Below, piece by piece: positions 25,961 through 38,540 of a DNA stretch of 64,000 bases. Position 1 is the stretch's first letter. Every line of letters begins with the position of its first letter. The position numbers and the translations under genes are program-made. The notes beneath the pieces were generated by a model, which was not told the DNA's origin, made no database searches, and saw only the letters and a list, made by a program, of their open reading frames with translations. The stretch covers positions 6,047,878 to 6,111,877 of the forward strand of contig VYZI01000003.1 of the NCBI GenBank assembly GCA_013397695.1, given 5' to 3'. This DNA comes from Centropus unirufus. Lineage: Eukaryota; Chordata; Aves; Cuculiformes; Centropidae.

Positions 25961-28900
25961 CAACAGGCCACTTTAACTCTTAAAAAGAGTCATAGTTTCT
26001 CTCATTCCAGTAAGTCCTGGGTCTGGCTATGAAGGACAGTCCAGCCTTAGTTCAAGCTCCTCTTCTACTTGTCTGAGAGACTTCCTTTACAAAAAAAAAT
26101 AAATCACAAATGAAATCTGTGTTATGCCAAAAGTTTCTTCCCCAACCTTCATACTTGTGAGTACAGCATCATTCCTGACTAACCTTCAACATAATCTCTG
26201 GGAATTTACTTTTTTTCTTTTTAAACTGTTTCAAGTTGTCTGGGCATGCCAGCCCCTGAATTACATAACAGGATCTCAGGCAAAACCTAAGAATTTGAAA
26301 CATTCACTCCCCCTGTCTGCATGGTGACTGTAAAGGCATCTAAACCATGACCTCTTTTAAGCTCTGAGTTCCCATCCTGCTATGTTTGGAAGAAAATGCT
26401 TCCTATGACGAGTGAGGTAAGAGGCAGTGGCAGATATCCAGATAAATTCCTTGCTTTGGTCCATATGCGATAATTTCTCAGTACAAAGAAATCTGAATTA
26501 CCTCAATTTTTGTGCCTAAGGTTCACTTTTCACAGTATTTTAATCACACCACCACCCCAAATGCTCTTTAGATCTAATACATGCAACAATCCCAGGAAAT
26601 TCCTTCTGGTTCACCCTCTACTTACAAAGAAAACCTCACAGATGATATTAATTTCTCTTAAATTCTTTAAACAATATGCAAGCAGCACAAGCTTCGAATA
26701 CAGAGCTAATTATGGGTAGCAGGACCTTTTTCTATTTAAATGGTCAGGTTAGGATTTACAGCGTGGTTTACAGACTACGAAAATTCCTGGTTTAGTAGGT
26801 AATGCTTGTGGCCCTTCCTGGTGAGGATCCTGTCTAAAAACAGGGGGATGTAATGACGTTAAAATGTACATCAAGATTTTAAATCACATGTAGCAAGGGC
26901 TAAGATAATCTCACCTCTCAGTTAAAAAAGGCCAAGGGCGTAATTCTCCCGGTGGTTTTATTTTCACATGGAGTTTACCACATGAAAGCTACACCTGGAT
27001 AAGAAGGAGGGTGGCACAGGAGCAGGAGTTTGCAGAGCGAGGTGACTTGCCATCTTTTGTTGGAAGAAAAGCCACCCTGACTCCTTCAATACCAACCCGT
27101 GGAGAAACTCACAAGTCCCCAGGTTGGCAGCGGTTTACACATCACTGACAGCACTCAGCAAATCTTTCAAGTCAGGGAAGAAAGCCTGGCGAGCGCGTGT
27201 GCGAGCGCCTTGCCTCACGGCCCTTCTTCCTTTGGGGTCAGGCAAGGAATGACACCGGTTGGGATTTACAGCGGAAACAACGCTCCTTTGCAGCTCTCCA
27301 CCTTTCACTCAGGCCAAGACGCTGCCTTTCTGCTCCTCAGCAAAGCCCTCAGGCCTTGCATTTGCCTACATTTCAGCATTGCTCCTCTGGCAGGCAGGAG
27401 ATGCCAGCAAACAGCAAGTGCAAGGCTGGAGGGTTCATCTTTTCCTCCCACAAGCGCAGATCCCTTACCAGCTCTTCTGCAAACCCTCAGCCCAGCACCA
27501 AGCAGCCTGTCCTGTTCATTTTATATCCTCCAGGAAAGACACAATGGGATGTCCCAGGTAGCAAAGAAACCTTTCTTTATACCACAGCTTCCTCACTCCG
27601 CATGGTTAGGGCTTACTTAAGAGGAGTGGAGGGCTGGTTTGAATTCTTACGCTGCTTCTCCCCCTTCCCAAGGAAGGCCTGACCAGATGCTGGGAGCAAT
27701 TCCAGCCCCATCTGTTTGAGAGTTTTGAGTTGTGCAACATAAATTTTACTTTAATGCGTAGTAATAATGACCTCCAAAACCCCATCTTGCCTTGTTCCAA
27801 TGTGCCAGCTGAAAGCCAGTTTTCGTGTGCATTAACACATTAAGTACTGAGAAGTGCATCTTAATGCTGTTTAGGAAGGTGAAGCCACCCAAATTCCCAC
27901 CAGCACTAATGGTGGTTTCACGACCTAATCCTTGAGGAACACAAAAACCTGTAATGTTGGGAAGGTCAAATCTCAGCCCTGTGCTCCCTACCCATGCCTG
28001 TCTGATCACTCCCACATTCAAACATCCCATGTGCATCCATGCTCATTAGGACTCAGCCGCTCTGAAGGTTCAGGACGGGTCAAGCCTTTAGACTGAAGGA
28101 TTTCACAGAAGTCGCCAAGTGCTACAGGAAACGGCACTGGTGCTTCCGTAAAGTGAATTTTCCTTTTTAAGGTAATATCGAGTCAGCGCTAGAGATTGTC
28201 AGGAAGTTTGAAACTCTTACACTTCGCTGAGAGTTGCTCTGTTGGCCTTCTCATGCAGACATCTGCACAGCCTGCTCTAAACAAACCAGAAACAAACGCT
28301 GGCTGGGCTCCGGGTTCAGGACTTGGCCTTTTTCACAGCCACCCTATCCCATTTCACCTACTTTTTCAATCGCAAAATGAAGACACAAAAGCTGATGAAC
28401 GGAATGTTTTCAAATGTAAATCTCAATTGAAAAGGCAGAAAGCACTGTATTTTCCTCCCACAGGATGCTCCCTCCAGTCTTTGTTGTTTTACTTTAATTC
28501 ATGTCCTAGTTGATACAGAGAAGCACTGAAGTGTTGCTTTCTGGGTGATGTGTTATTATCACAATATATGTTATTTGTGTTCACAAGCACACACTTAGAG
28601 AGTATTTTCCAGGCAGCACGTTATTTAACATTTTTTTCTTTTGCAAGAAAACAAACGTGCAGCTTTGGCAAGAATCAACATGACTGTTACTTCTTTTCAT
28701 TCTACAAAGACCTTTGCAGAGATCAAGGTCATGGAACAAGGAGTTCTGCAAGCAGCAAGTTTCATCGGAAACGAAGGAAGGTCCACAGCCATTTGCACTG
28801 AGCCAGGATTCCCAAAGGAGCAGGCTACCTCCTCATGCTTTCTGAATGCCTCTACCCCAATATTGGTATTAAAATCAGACAACTCCTTTCCCTCCCTGCC

Positions 28901-30456
28901 TCATCCCCCTTTACTCTCAGAGTACCCCTAAACCTGATGGCCAGGTCTTCCACACCCATTCACCCTGCACACACAAAGCATTCCAGGGCTCCATCTCTGC
29001 GGATGCATGTCCCATCTACAGACTGAGATAGGAGCACGTTTTGTGCCACTCATCTCATTCCAGACAAGGCAGAACGGCACACACCAGACAATGGAGTAAA
29101 ACAATGATAAGCATCATTTACAAAAATTATTCAACTCTCAAGACTGCAATAGTGTCTGTGTATCCAGCTGCCACAGAAAAATGCTGTCCCAAGGCACACA
29201 GAATGAAGTCACACATTTGGCCTCTTAGGTAGAGGAATTTTTCTCATCAACTGTCACTAGAAAGAGATTAATGACCAAAGTGGCCATTTACTCTATGTCG
29301 ATGATGCTACAAAACACATTGGACTTTAGGTCCCACACCGAAGCTTGCCTTTTAGTTTAATCTAATTGGCAGTGAAGAGGGCTAACAGATACAGACTTCA
29401 AACGCATGCTCTCCTGGAAAAGATTCAAAGAAACTAATGTTAAAAAAAGAAAGAAGTCCTGATTATGTGCAACATGATTCTGTGCATATCAAATTCACTA
29501 GGTGAATTCATCCAGTGACTTGTCTTGTATTCAGCAATCAGGCACAAATCTTTGTGCATACTGAAGCCAGGTTCAGCAGTGAGGTGACAGACACAAAACT
29601 GTACGTCTGTAGTGGACCCAAGAGATTACCGATACCTGATTTTAAATTCTCTATATTTATGGTTTCGAGTATCTTACAGTAACCACAAAGAGTGAAAAAA
29701 AAATCAAATGAAAAAAAGGAGATTGTTGTCTAAGTAAACTACAAAGCCAGAAGTGTAAGAGGAACTAAGCAACTAAGGGAATTGGATGATACAGAGGAGC
29801 TGATAATATACATTGAAATAAGCCCGAAGCCACATCTGCAAAGCTCTGCTTGGATGCAGTGAAAGAGCAGAACGACAGTCAGGACAGATTTGAATGCCTG
29901 CAATGAATGAAAAACAACAGAGATAAGGCCAAAACCTGGTGAAATCACTATTTATTTTGTTCAGGGCGGGGAGCCCAGACATTTCCCACTGGCCCTTTTC
30001 TAAAATAAATAGGAAAAACTAACAGTCACAAACTACAGAAAGTTCAACAAGCAAAAGGATGTAGCCAGGGGTTCCAGATGACAATTCTAATAGCTGGCAC
30101 TGGCATCCTTCATCCTGTTCTGTTCCCTTTTACCAATTTCTCTACAGCTCAAAACAGTCAAGAGAGAATCATATTTCTTAGATGTTGAAGAGTTTTGGAG
30201 CAAGGGAGAATCCAGACCCTCTCTTCCTTTCCCATGTAATGTCACAGAAAGACTTAATCTAGTTTCCTCAGTAGGGCTCGCTGCCAAAGCATTTAGTCAC
30301 TTTTAGCCTGTTTGCTTTTGATACTATTATACATTTCTGGTTTGTCATATCCTTATCTGATGCAGTTTGACCGTTGTTCAACTTGAGTGTTTGGAAATTG
30401 GGGTATCCTGTTTCGTGTGCACATTCACATACACCTCCAGCCATCATTCCCTGAAG

Positions 30457-30470
30457 CACACACACACACA
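30457..30470. repeat. (CA)7 microsatellite
   Basis: Seven CA dinucleotides in a row on the + strand. A small dinucleotide repeat. Confidence 0.85.
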
Positions 30471-32879
30471 TGGACTCCCCTGCGCTCCCCCACACAAAAG
30501 AGGGCACATTTAGTTAATTGCCATACGGAAAAACAACCATGCCCAAGAAATCCCGGGAAAGAAGACAAGGAGATTGGCAAACTCCTGAGCAGCACATAAA
30601 GAGCAGTTTCCAGGCTTTTATTTGAGGAGAGGATCAGATCATCCAGCATTCTGCTTTGGTGAATTTGTGTCAAATTGACATTCCAATTTCGGCAGCATAC
30701 ATAAAACCGCACAATTATTTCACATTGTACAGATTTTACATAACTCTTGAAGTTACTGACTCGATTCATTTTCCTTCCGACTATAAGACAGATTAATCTG
30801 AAATGAATTAAGACAGGCAACCAGAAGTAATGTTACTATAGCTGGTAAACATTCTTTAAACTGCTATATCAGTAAGCCGCTTAAAATCCTCACTATCATC
30901 GTATGCTACATCCGCTCAATAATTGCTGCTTCTCAAACCCAGGATTATGACTCTGCACTGTGTAGTGCAACACAACAGACAAAGCAGAACAGGTAGCCAG
31001 CAATCCCAGAATTCATACACAAAATGTTAAGCCCTGGAAAATCAAGCGGTGTGGGCAGCCGTGCCCGCTCCCTCGTATGGGCAGAAGCTGTGAGCGTTGA
31101 CAGCAGAATTCCCATCTCATCTAAAAAAAAAGAAAGAAATCAAGCCACTGTGTTCTTCATTGCGAGGGGCAGAAATAGTTCAGAGAAAGAAATAAAATCT
31201 GCATTATTAAGGACAGGAGAGTATATTGTAATTACAGTTTACTAAAGTTAACAAAAAAAAATAAAGGGTCAGGGCCCAAAACAAGGTGGAGGAGGAAGGA
31301 AAGATTCCTTTCACTAAACAGAAGGCCTTAAATTTTGAGACAAAGACAAGCAGCTCTTTAGGAAAAGATCTGTTAATTCATATAGGACTGTGGTTCTCTC
31401 GTGGTTTAGTCCTCTACACCTAAAAGAAATGCAAGTGTTTAACAGCTCCACAACTCCAGACAAGTCCAGGATAAAACATAACCTCTGCCCACAAGCACTT
31501 TAGTCTAGAAAATGTTTCCGATTGCACAGAAAGTGAGGCAATAATGTACCTGAAGAGTTTGGGCTGGTAGAACGGAAATCGTGACCACTGAGTGTGAAGC
31601 ACTTCCTAACTAAGGCCAGATTCTGGTTGCATGCAAAACTGGTATTACACATCTGCAGCGCCTGCACTAACTGCAAAAAGAAAAATCCCCATAAACCCAA
31701 AATCCTGCTGTTCAAAAGACAGGCACAGATCACAGTGTGGAATAAGAATAAAGAGAAATTTGTATAATAAGAATGCTTCAGTTCTAAGTTTAAAATTAAT
31801 TTCTCTAAACTTGCCAAAGAAATATTTATCTCCAAGATCTTAATTCAATGATGTCTGTGTACATTGAGAGAGACCAAAAAGAATCAAAAGAAGAATTAAT
31901 TGGCAATCCAACAGTTCCCACTCTTGATTTGGTTTGTCTCCTCCAACAGTATCTTGCACATACATGCTCTAATACCTGACACTGGAGGCATCTGAATTTT
32001 GCTCTCAATCCACAAGAAGAATGCAAGAACAAAAAAAAAGTGGCCATATTCCACCTGGGACTTGTTTATACTCCACTTATCAGATCGTTTCCCTTTAGAA
32101 GTAAAGAAAAAAGGAATCAGTTTAGTTACACAGGAATTTTAATTCCTCAAGCTTACACCTAGGCTACTAGGAAGTTTTCTATCTCCTGTCTGAACTGGTT
32201 AAGAAAAATGCATCCAAATACCCAAAGATACATAGATTTAGAGGGTAATGGCTGTGCTATTAACTCTTAGTTTCAGGATGCTCAGCAGCACAGGGACCCT
32301 CTCCTCACCAAAAGACACAAACATTGAACACAAATGTCACTGAGCCAAAATTTCAGGTAGAACCAGAAATATATTCAAATTGTAGTTCTGGAAGGGGCAA
32401 CATAGAGAACTCAGTCCTCCTTATCTCAAAGCCAACGTATACAATTTAGTATCAAACACAATTATGGATGGCACAGCTTTCCTGAATGGATGCACTTCTC
32501 CGGACTTCAAATGTGCTACTTAACAAATCAAAAGCAATGGACCATGCAAATGCTTCAACAAAACAGGATCAATGCTTGACACAAAGTTACTTAGTGCTCA
32601 AAGTAAAAGAAAATTACAGTCTACAGTGAGAATATTTCTAAGATGATGATAACTCTTGTGTGAAATAAGCCCTCTCTTACTTGTGCTCCTTCTTTCACAT
32701 CGATAATTAAGTTGGGCTAGAGGACAAAACATCAGAAGTACTCCCATGTGGGACACCACTTTGCCATTACCCACCAGAAAGCAGTTCAGCCCCAAGCTGC
32801 TGGTGAAGCCCTGTAGCATATTTATACTCTCACTGCTGTTACATGGCTTGAGAAGGAGCAGCATGGAAGCAGCGTGGAA

Positions 32880-33267
32880 GTGGAGGGATCAATGAAGGGG
32901 CTGGAGAACAATCTTACAAGGAGAGGCTGAGGAAGAGGAGGCTGAGCGGAGACCTTATCCCTGCCTGAAAGAAGGTTGTGGAGAGGTGGGTGGTGGTCCC
33001 TTCTCCCACGTGACAGGTGATAGGACAAAAGGAAATGGACTCAAGCTGCGCCAGGGAGGTTCAGGTTGGACATTAGGAAAAAAATTTTTACCAAGAGGGT
33101 TATCGGGTGCTGGAATAGGCTGCCCAGAGAGACGGTGGAGTCACCATCCCTGGATGTATTTAAAAGATGAGTGCATGAGGTGGTTAGGGATTTGATTTAG
33201 TGGTAGACAGAAATGGATGGACTCGATCTCAGAGGTCTCTTCCAACCTAGTGATTCTATGATTCTAA
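32880..33267 (+). mobile_element. CR1 LINE, 5'-truncated, 3' end intact
   Basis: This is the longest interspersed repeat in the window. In order it shows 'gatcaatgaaggggctgga', 'caaggagaggctgagga', 'ggagaccttatccctgcctg', 'gtgataggacaaaaggaaat', 'gacattaggaaaaaaatttt', 'ctggaataggctgcccagag', 'ccatccctggatgtattt', 'atggactcgatctcagaggt' and 'cttccaacctagtgattcta', ending in two ATTCTATG-type units at about 33253-33267. That is the extreme 3' end of the ORF2 region plus the 3' UTR of avian CR1. Relative to the family a short piece is missing around 32927, between 'gctgagg' and 'aagaggaggctg'. CR1 copies are typically 5'-truncated and lack clear target-site duplications, and none is seen. It is dead and non-coding. 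The subfamily is not determined. Confidence 0.92.
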
Positions 33268-33884
33268 GTAAAAGGGAAATGAAGGACATTACCTGGTTAC
33301 TATTTCCAGGTGGTTTTCTGGCCCAATCACATACCCCTGTGTAGTCCAAAAGAGAATAAGCCAAGACTGGAGTGCCTGATTCTATAGCAGGTACAGTTAC
33401 CTGGCTTCTTCCATCTGTTTTAAAAAGCGATAATTACCTCAACATGACAAGAACCTGGATTTGCACAGTAATCCATTTTAGATCCGTAAATCTGGTTTGA
33501 GAGGACACTCCTGATGACCTGCTACCTACTGGCCCAGCGATCAGGCAGCACGTGCTGGTTTGCTACCCCAGAGAGCACTGCCTGATTGCACTCCTGCATG
33601 CCAGGGTTGTTTTAGGGTGACACATCTCTGGGACAAAAGGGTTGAGGACTTGAATGACTTGGGGGAAAGTTCCTCTTTTCTGTGTTTTGTTAGGAAATAT
33701 TACGGTTCCAAAATCCATTACGAAAATTTCACTGTGTTATCTGAGCAGACAGAAAACGTCAATCTTTTTTTTTCAAATATACAATTGCAAAACATTAGAC
33801 AAAAGACAAGTAACTAATCCTTGTTTAAAAGAGCTTGCTTTGTGTAAAATACAACATATGCCCCCTGGCATGAGCTACTTCTGA

Positions 33885-34260
33885 TCTCAGGGACTGGAGG
33901 TTATTTCAGGATTCGGTAACTAAGGGAATAATTATATTACTCCGGGTTTAAGCAACGATGTCTACATAGTTTAAATATTTTCCTGCAACTGCTCGGTGAT
34001 AAACTGCATTACACATCCTCCAGAAGGTAATATATTCTCAATGTTCAGACAATATTTATGAGTTTGTTTCAAAGGTTTCTGATTTTATTTAGAGTGTTCA
34101 AAGCATGTAGGCATAGTCAAAGCAATATATTTTAAACCCTGCCATAAATCATTCGCTGTGCAAAAGCAAACTTTCATTAAAAAGAAAAGCCCTTAATTGG
34201 TGGGAACTTCCTGAATGTAAACTGTCACTCTGGATACCACCTCTTGAGCCTTTCTTGTAG
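33885..34260. promoter_or_regulatory. Candidate conserved non-coding element
   Basis: Seen: an AT-rich, repeat-free block with 'ggaataattatattactccg', 'gtttaaatattttcctgc', 'gtaatatattctcaatg' and 'ataaatcattcgctgtg', and no convincing open frame. Inferred: enhancer-like texture, including forkhead-like 'gtttaaat' and homeodomain cores. Conservation cannot be measured from one sequence. Confidence 0.22.
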
Positions 34261-36629
34261 CAGATGGTCATTAACCCCTAGCAGGATGGGCACACTCTGA
34301 CTGCCCGATTCATCTGGCTCTGCTGTCCCTTGGCCATCCCAAGGATCAGAGGCCCTCAGCTGGCACAAGCCCTCTGCAGCAGATCCAGAGGTACAGACCA
34401 GACCAGCTTCACCACCCAGGGCGCCACCAGTGCCAGCTTGAAATTCAGCATTTCAGCACCCGATCAAGATGAACAACCATTAGCAGAGAGACCCAAGATC
34501 TCTTTGGCTATTATTCACATTTTTCTCCAGTGCGTGCATGCTCCTCAGCTCTTACATTTAGCTTGGTGATGTAAACCGGTATTTATTAAGCTTCTGGATG
34601 TTAACGAATGCCTGTTAAGATTTCAACCGTCTTCACCTAAAACAAGATCTAAGAGAAAATTCTAAAAGTCACAAGCTGACAACACTTCAAAACGTGAAAA
34701 CAAATTCCCAACACTTCCTTCCTTGCCAGTACTTCTTAAGGGCATTTCACACCTGCATGAAACCATTCACATTTTAATGTATGTACTTTGACTTCACTGG
34801 GGGATGTTATTTGCCTCTCTTTCCTGGCTGCTCCACCTGGAGACCTCCTAAGACCCATTGAAACTGCCCAGCAAGGGACCCAGCAAGGATCCTTTCAAAT
34901 GCAAGGATGCCCAGGCCCAATCCAGGTGGACACCATCCGGGTAGCCTGGAGTAGTTTGTCAGTGAGGGTCAAGAGCCAGAGATGTTGAGAACCACACAGG
35001 ACAGAATTCAAAACTTATTCTGTAGAGAAGACAATGTCAATTTAACACCCGAGGGAAAAAAAAATACATTTGAGAGGAAAAGGATTCCTTCAAGCCAGCC
35101 GAACAATAAACAGGAGAGAAAAACACTGCTTTCTGAATCTGACAGTTGTTCAAAGTATGGTCACTAAGCTGGGTGCATCACAGCTTTTGTATCAGCCCTC
35201 TAGGTAAATAACTCAGAGATAACAGAAAGTGAGAGAAGGGGGTGAATTATAATTACCAATAAACCCCTGATACCATTTACAAGTATTTTCAGAAGTTATC
35301 TCCCCCTTCAAGCTATCTCACAACAAGAATGTTACAATCCCACCTAGAAAAGCACAGCAATGCCCTCATCTTTCTTCTCATCCCATCTCTTACTATTTCC
35401 CCTAACTGAAAACTCTGGAGACATGGCCTAACTCACAGCTGCTTTATTTATTTTTGGGGAAAACTGAACGATTCTCCTATGCAATATCGATTCATATCAC
35501 TTAGGAAGCTGACTTTGCAAGCATTAAAAAAACAAAATTAATTTCATCTACATTACAAAAATTTAATTTATTTCTTTCATAAGCCCTAATTGGCTTTCAT
35601 GATCCCGATTTTCCAGCAACAAACCTTGCTCTTAAGAGCTGGTCATCGCCTTTCTGTGATTGACTTTTTCTCTTGTACTGGCCAGAAATTTCACTTAAGC
35701 TTTAATCTCACTTTGTATCATGTAATCGAGAAAAAGAATAATCTCAATTACATTGAGAATAAAGTGCTGCCCTTCGCAATGCTATCATCTTCATGAGATT
35801 TTACACAAGAGCTTCATCAACTGCTGCGGTGGTCATGACAGGCAAAACCCCACTCCAGGGCCAAATTCACCATTACGAACATCCAGGGAGGCTTCCAATC
35901 TCCCGTTTGGTCACAGCCCATAACGCAACGTTCGCCAGCATGAAGCACTTAGATATTTTAAGAGACACTGCAATTCATGTAATACAAGATTAAACTCAGT
36001 AAGGAACGGGGGGGAGAAGAGGGACAGCCAAGTGGAGTAACAGCTGTAGATTAAATGCCATCCACAGTGCTTGGCTGGAGGGAGGACAATAAATAAACCC
36101 AGAACTGCTGATCTCAGCTCAGTCCTTGAGGAGCTACGAGGTCCGGCCCACAGAACAGGTCCGGCATAGAAAAATGAAAGCTACTGCACAGACAAATTTG
36201 GTAATGTCTGTTCTAGAGAGAAAGCTAGGCTGGAGCAGGGAGGGATGACAAGACGTGTCACTGCTGAGAAGGAAAACCCAGTCAGGTAAAAAGATTTAGG
36301 TCACTTGCATAGCAGGACGGGGAAAATCTATGCTGGCTGGCTGCCCTGCATGTGGCCCACTGGAAAAAAAGGCTCAAATTGACTCTCCAGTCAGACAGTT
36401 CCTTACAAAGGAAACTGGAGATTAAGATCCCACTGAAAATGACCACCTTGGGGATTAACGTGTGCACACTCGTCCTGCTGGGAATGCCTCTGGAGCAGGT
36501 GGAAACGCAGAACGGACAGCAGAGCTGGCAGGCTACTTCAGGCCATGGGGCTTAGTGCAGCCATAAGAATTACCCATCCCAGCTATTCCAGCTTGACAGG
36601 ATCACAGCTCCTCACTATTACTGTCAGCT

Positions 36630-36792
36630 AGGCGGTACAACCAAGCCGCATGGCAGCCACGGGTCACCTGCTCCCACCAGCCCGGAGGGACCGGGTGCAG
36701 ACGGAGCAGAGCTCGGCGTGCCAGCACACGCACAGCCCCAGCCGCCTTTGTGCCAGGGCAGAAAGAGGAAAGGGAACCCAACACCGCGGGTC
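36630..36792. promoter_or_regulatory. Small CpG-dense patch
   Basis: I count 12 CpG dinucleotides between about 36632 and 36788 in GC-rich sequence, against a background where CpG is clearly depleted. By eye this approaches CpG-island density (roughly 0.7 of expectation), but the patch is shorter than the usual 200-bp criterion. It could be the core of a weak promoter, an enhancer with low germline methylation, or a chance GC-rich patch. No first exon or TATA box is apparent beside it. Confidence 0.35.
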
Positions 36793-38499
36793 ATCCAGGA
36801 ATTTGCTTGCTAGCAGCTTTGTGATCAGTCGCTTGGGTACTGGGCTTTTTAGGAATTATCCAGGAATGCAGAGGCAACCAGAAAGCTCCCTCTGAAGTTA
36901 CACTGGAGTGAGTGACCTGCCTAAATGCCACGGTGGCAGATGCCTGTGTCAGGGAGCTTGTCCTCTCCTCCTGGCCTTGGGGGCTCACAGGTAGGGAAAA
37001 ACACAAAGGCTTTAATGTAGTGCGTGGGTTAAACATGTCACAGGGTGTCTGCTGAGTGCTACAGAGCTGTCAGACCACTTCATTAATGTAGCCAAGCCTT
37101 TAGACAGAAAACTGAGAAATTCTTAAACATCAGATTTTTTTATTTTATTCAATTTCAAATTTTTCTCAAACCACTTCTGATGCTGAACTCACCTACAGGG
37201 CTTTGCTCCTTCCTTTTGCTAAAATGACAGATTTTAAAACCTCATCTACAGCAAGGTTTATGAAAAGCAGGGTTCAGTTTATGGAATTGCAGGGAACCTT
37301 TACTCTTTGTTTACTGGTATTTGCTTTGCATTCTTTAATACTCCCCACCTCTCTTCACTTTCACAGTATGTCTCCACTAATGTCGTACCTACAACCAGGT
37401 CGGATTTTCAGAAAGGAGCCAGCTCTGGCATAAACGTCTCCCTGCTGAAACCCACAGTAAAAGTTTCCAAGTCTTTGATCAGCAGTAATCTAGTAACAGC
37501 AGTGCTGAGGAACTTTCCCTATGAATATTCATTTTCAAATTTCATTCCGAGTATTCATCTTCAAAGTTTTACAAACATTTTGGTGCCCCTCCTCCACAAA
37601 GTAAGCAACTTTGCCATGGGATTCATAGGCTTTGGTGGGTCTACTTTAAAAAGGTGCCAACATCCAGTGTTTTGGAGGGGGAAGAGGACGAGGAGAAGCA
37701 GGCTAAATTTTGCAGAGAGGGACAAGTAGCAGAGAGCCCAGTAGAAGAAATATTTTCTTTTATTCACAGAAGGTTTTAATTGGCCTTACCATCGCAACCT
37801 CCCTGCAAACCGGCTGTTGTAATTACACAGCGGCCTTTGCCTGGCCCCGGGGGAGTGCCTGGAACACTGCGCTGCATCTGATATACTGAGCTGTGATACT
37901 TTGAAGAGACAAGAAAATGAGTTTTCTCGTTATTTATGTAAGCAATTCAGAAAGCACATCTACTGGTTTCTCATCGCACAGAGATTTTATTTTTGTGGGG
38001 ACTGTTCAAGGACAAAGGCTTCCATCCCAAAACTTTGCCCAGTCAAAGGGAAAGCAGCAGAGATGGAAACCCAGTAACGCTATTTGCAGAACTGCGCCCA
38101 TCGGTAACATCTCAGTGTCTCTGGCACATAAGAGGGCCGAGGTCAAACGCGTTCTGGCCGCAGTGTTTACTGCTTGGTCTCGCTCCCACTGCGCTCCTGA
38201 GGGATGCTGCACTGCCTGCATGGCATGGCATCCTCCCCCAGGCAGCTGGAGCCACTGCCTCCAGAAGATAAAGCGCTCCTGCTGCAGTGGGGAGCCAGTA
38301 ATGAGATACAAGAGGAGTGGACTCGCATTTCCTTCGGGCAAATTAATGGGAGGATTCGAGTTCACTGAAAGGTTTGAAATGGAAGGTAGGAGGGAAAACG
38401 ACTGATAAAATCCACCCCCAGAGCTTTACAGGGTGCAGTTTATGTGTTCTCGCCTTCTGCTGTGGGAGCTCCCAGGGCCAGCCTGCTCCAGGCACACCA

Positions 38500-38540
38500 G
38501 CGTCCGGAGCAGGCAGCGGGGCGCGATGGCGACCACTCGC
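38500..38540. promoter_or_regulatory. Very short CpG cluster
   Basis: Seven CpG sites in about 40 bp (for example 'cgtccgg' and 'gcggggcgcgatggcg') inside a GC-rich patch of about 300 bp at 38440-38790. Too short for a CpG island. It could be an Sp1/E2F-like site cluster or chance. Confidence 0.3.

Larger units (their letters stand above)
12566..32879. other. Long unique non-coding stretch, about 20 kb
   Basis: No gene recognised. Long but unconvincing open frames occur in GC-richer patches at 15896-16423 (+, 175 codons), 23162-23617 (-), and 27099-27620 and 27197-27682 (+, two frames open at once, which argues against either being coding). Simple repeats at 12894, 14979, 17277, 17455, 20586 and 30457 are listed where notable. 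A CpG cluster lies at 27188-27210 and candidate regulatory blocks near 25.8 and 29.3 kb. Octamer words occur at 19097, 22696, 24026 and 32544. I saw no interspersed repeat in this stretch, which is unusually long for a repeat-free run even in a bird. Confidence 0.55.

Noticed and set aside
27099..27682. Two long + strand open frames (173 and 161 codons) plus a CpG cluster at 27188-27210
   Set aside because: Two frames are open simultaneously, the composition is low-information (Ser/Pro/Leu-rich), and the CpG cluster spans only about 25 bp.
36895..36960. Possible fourth MIR remnant ('gagtgacctgcctaaatgcc' and 'ggcagatgcctgtgtcagg')
   Set aside because: The match is limited to two short words with poor order elsewhere. 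Too weak to list as an element.
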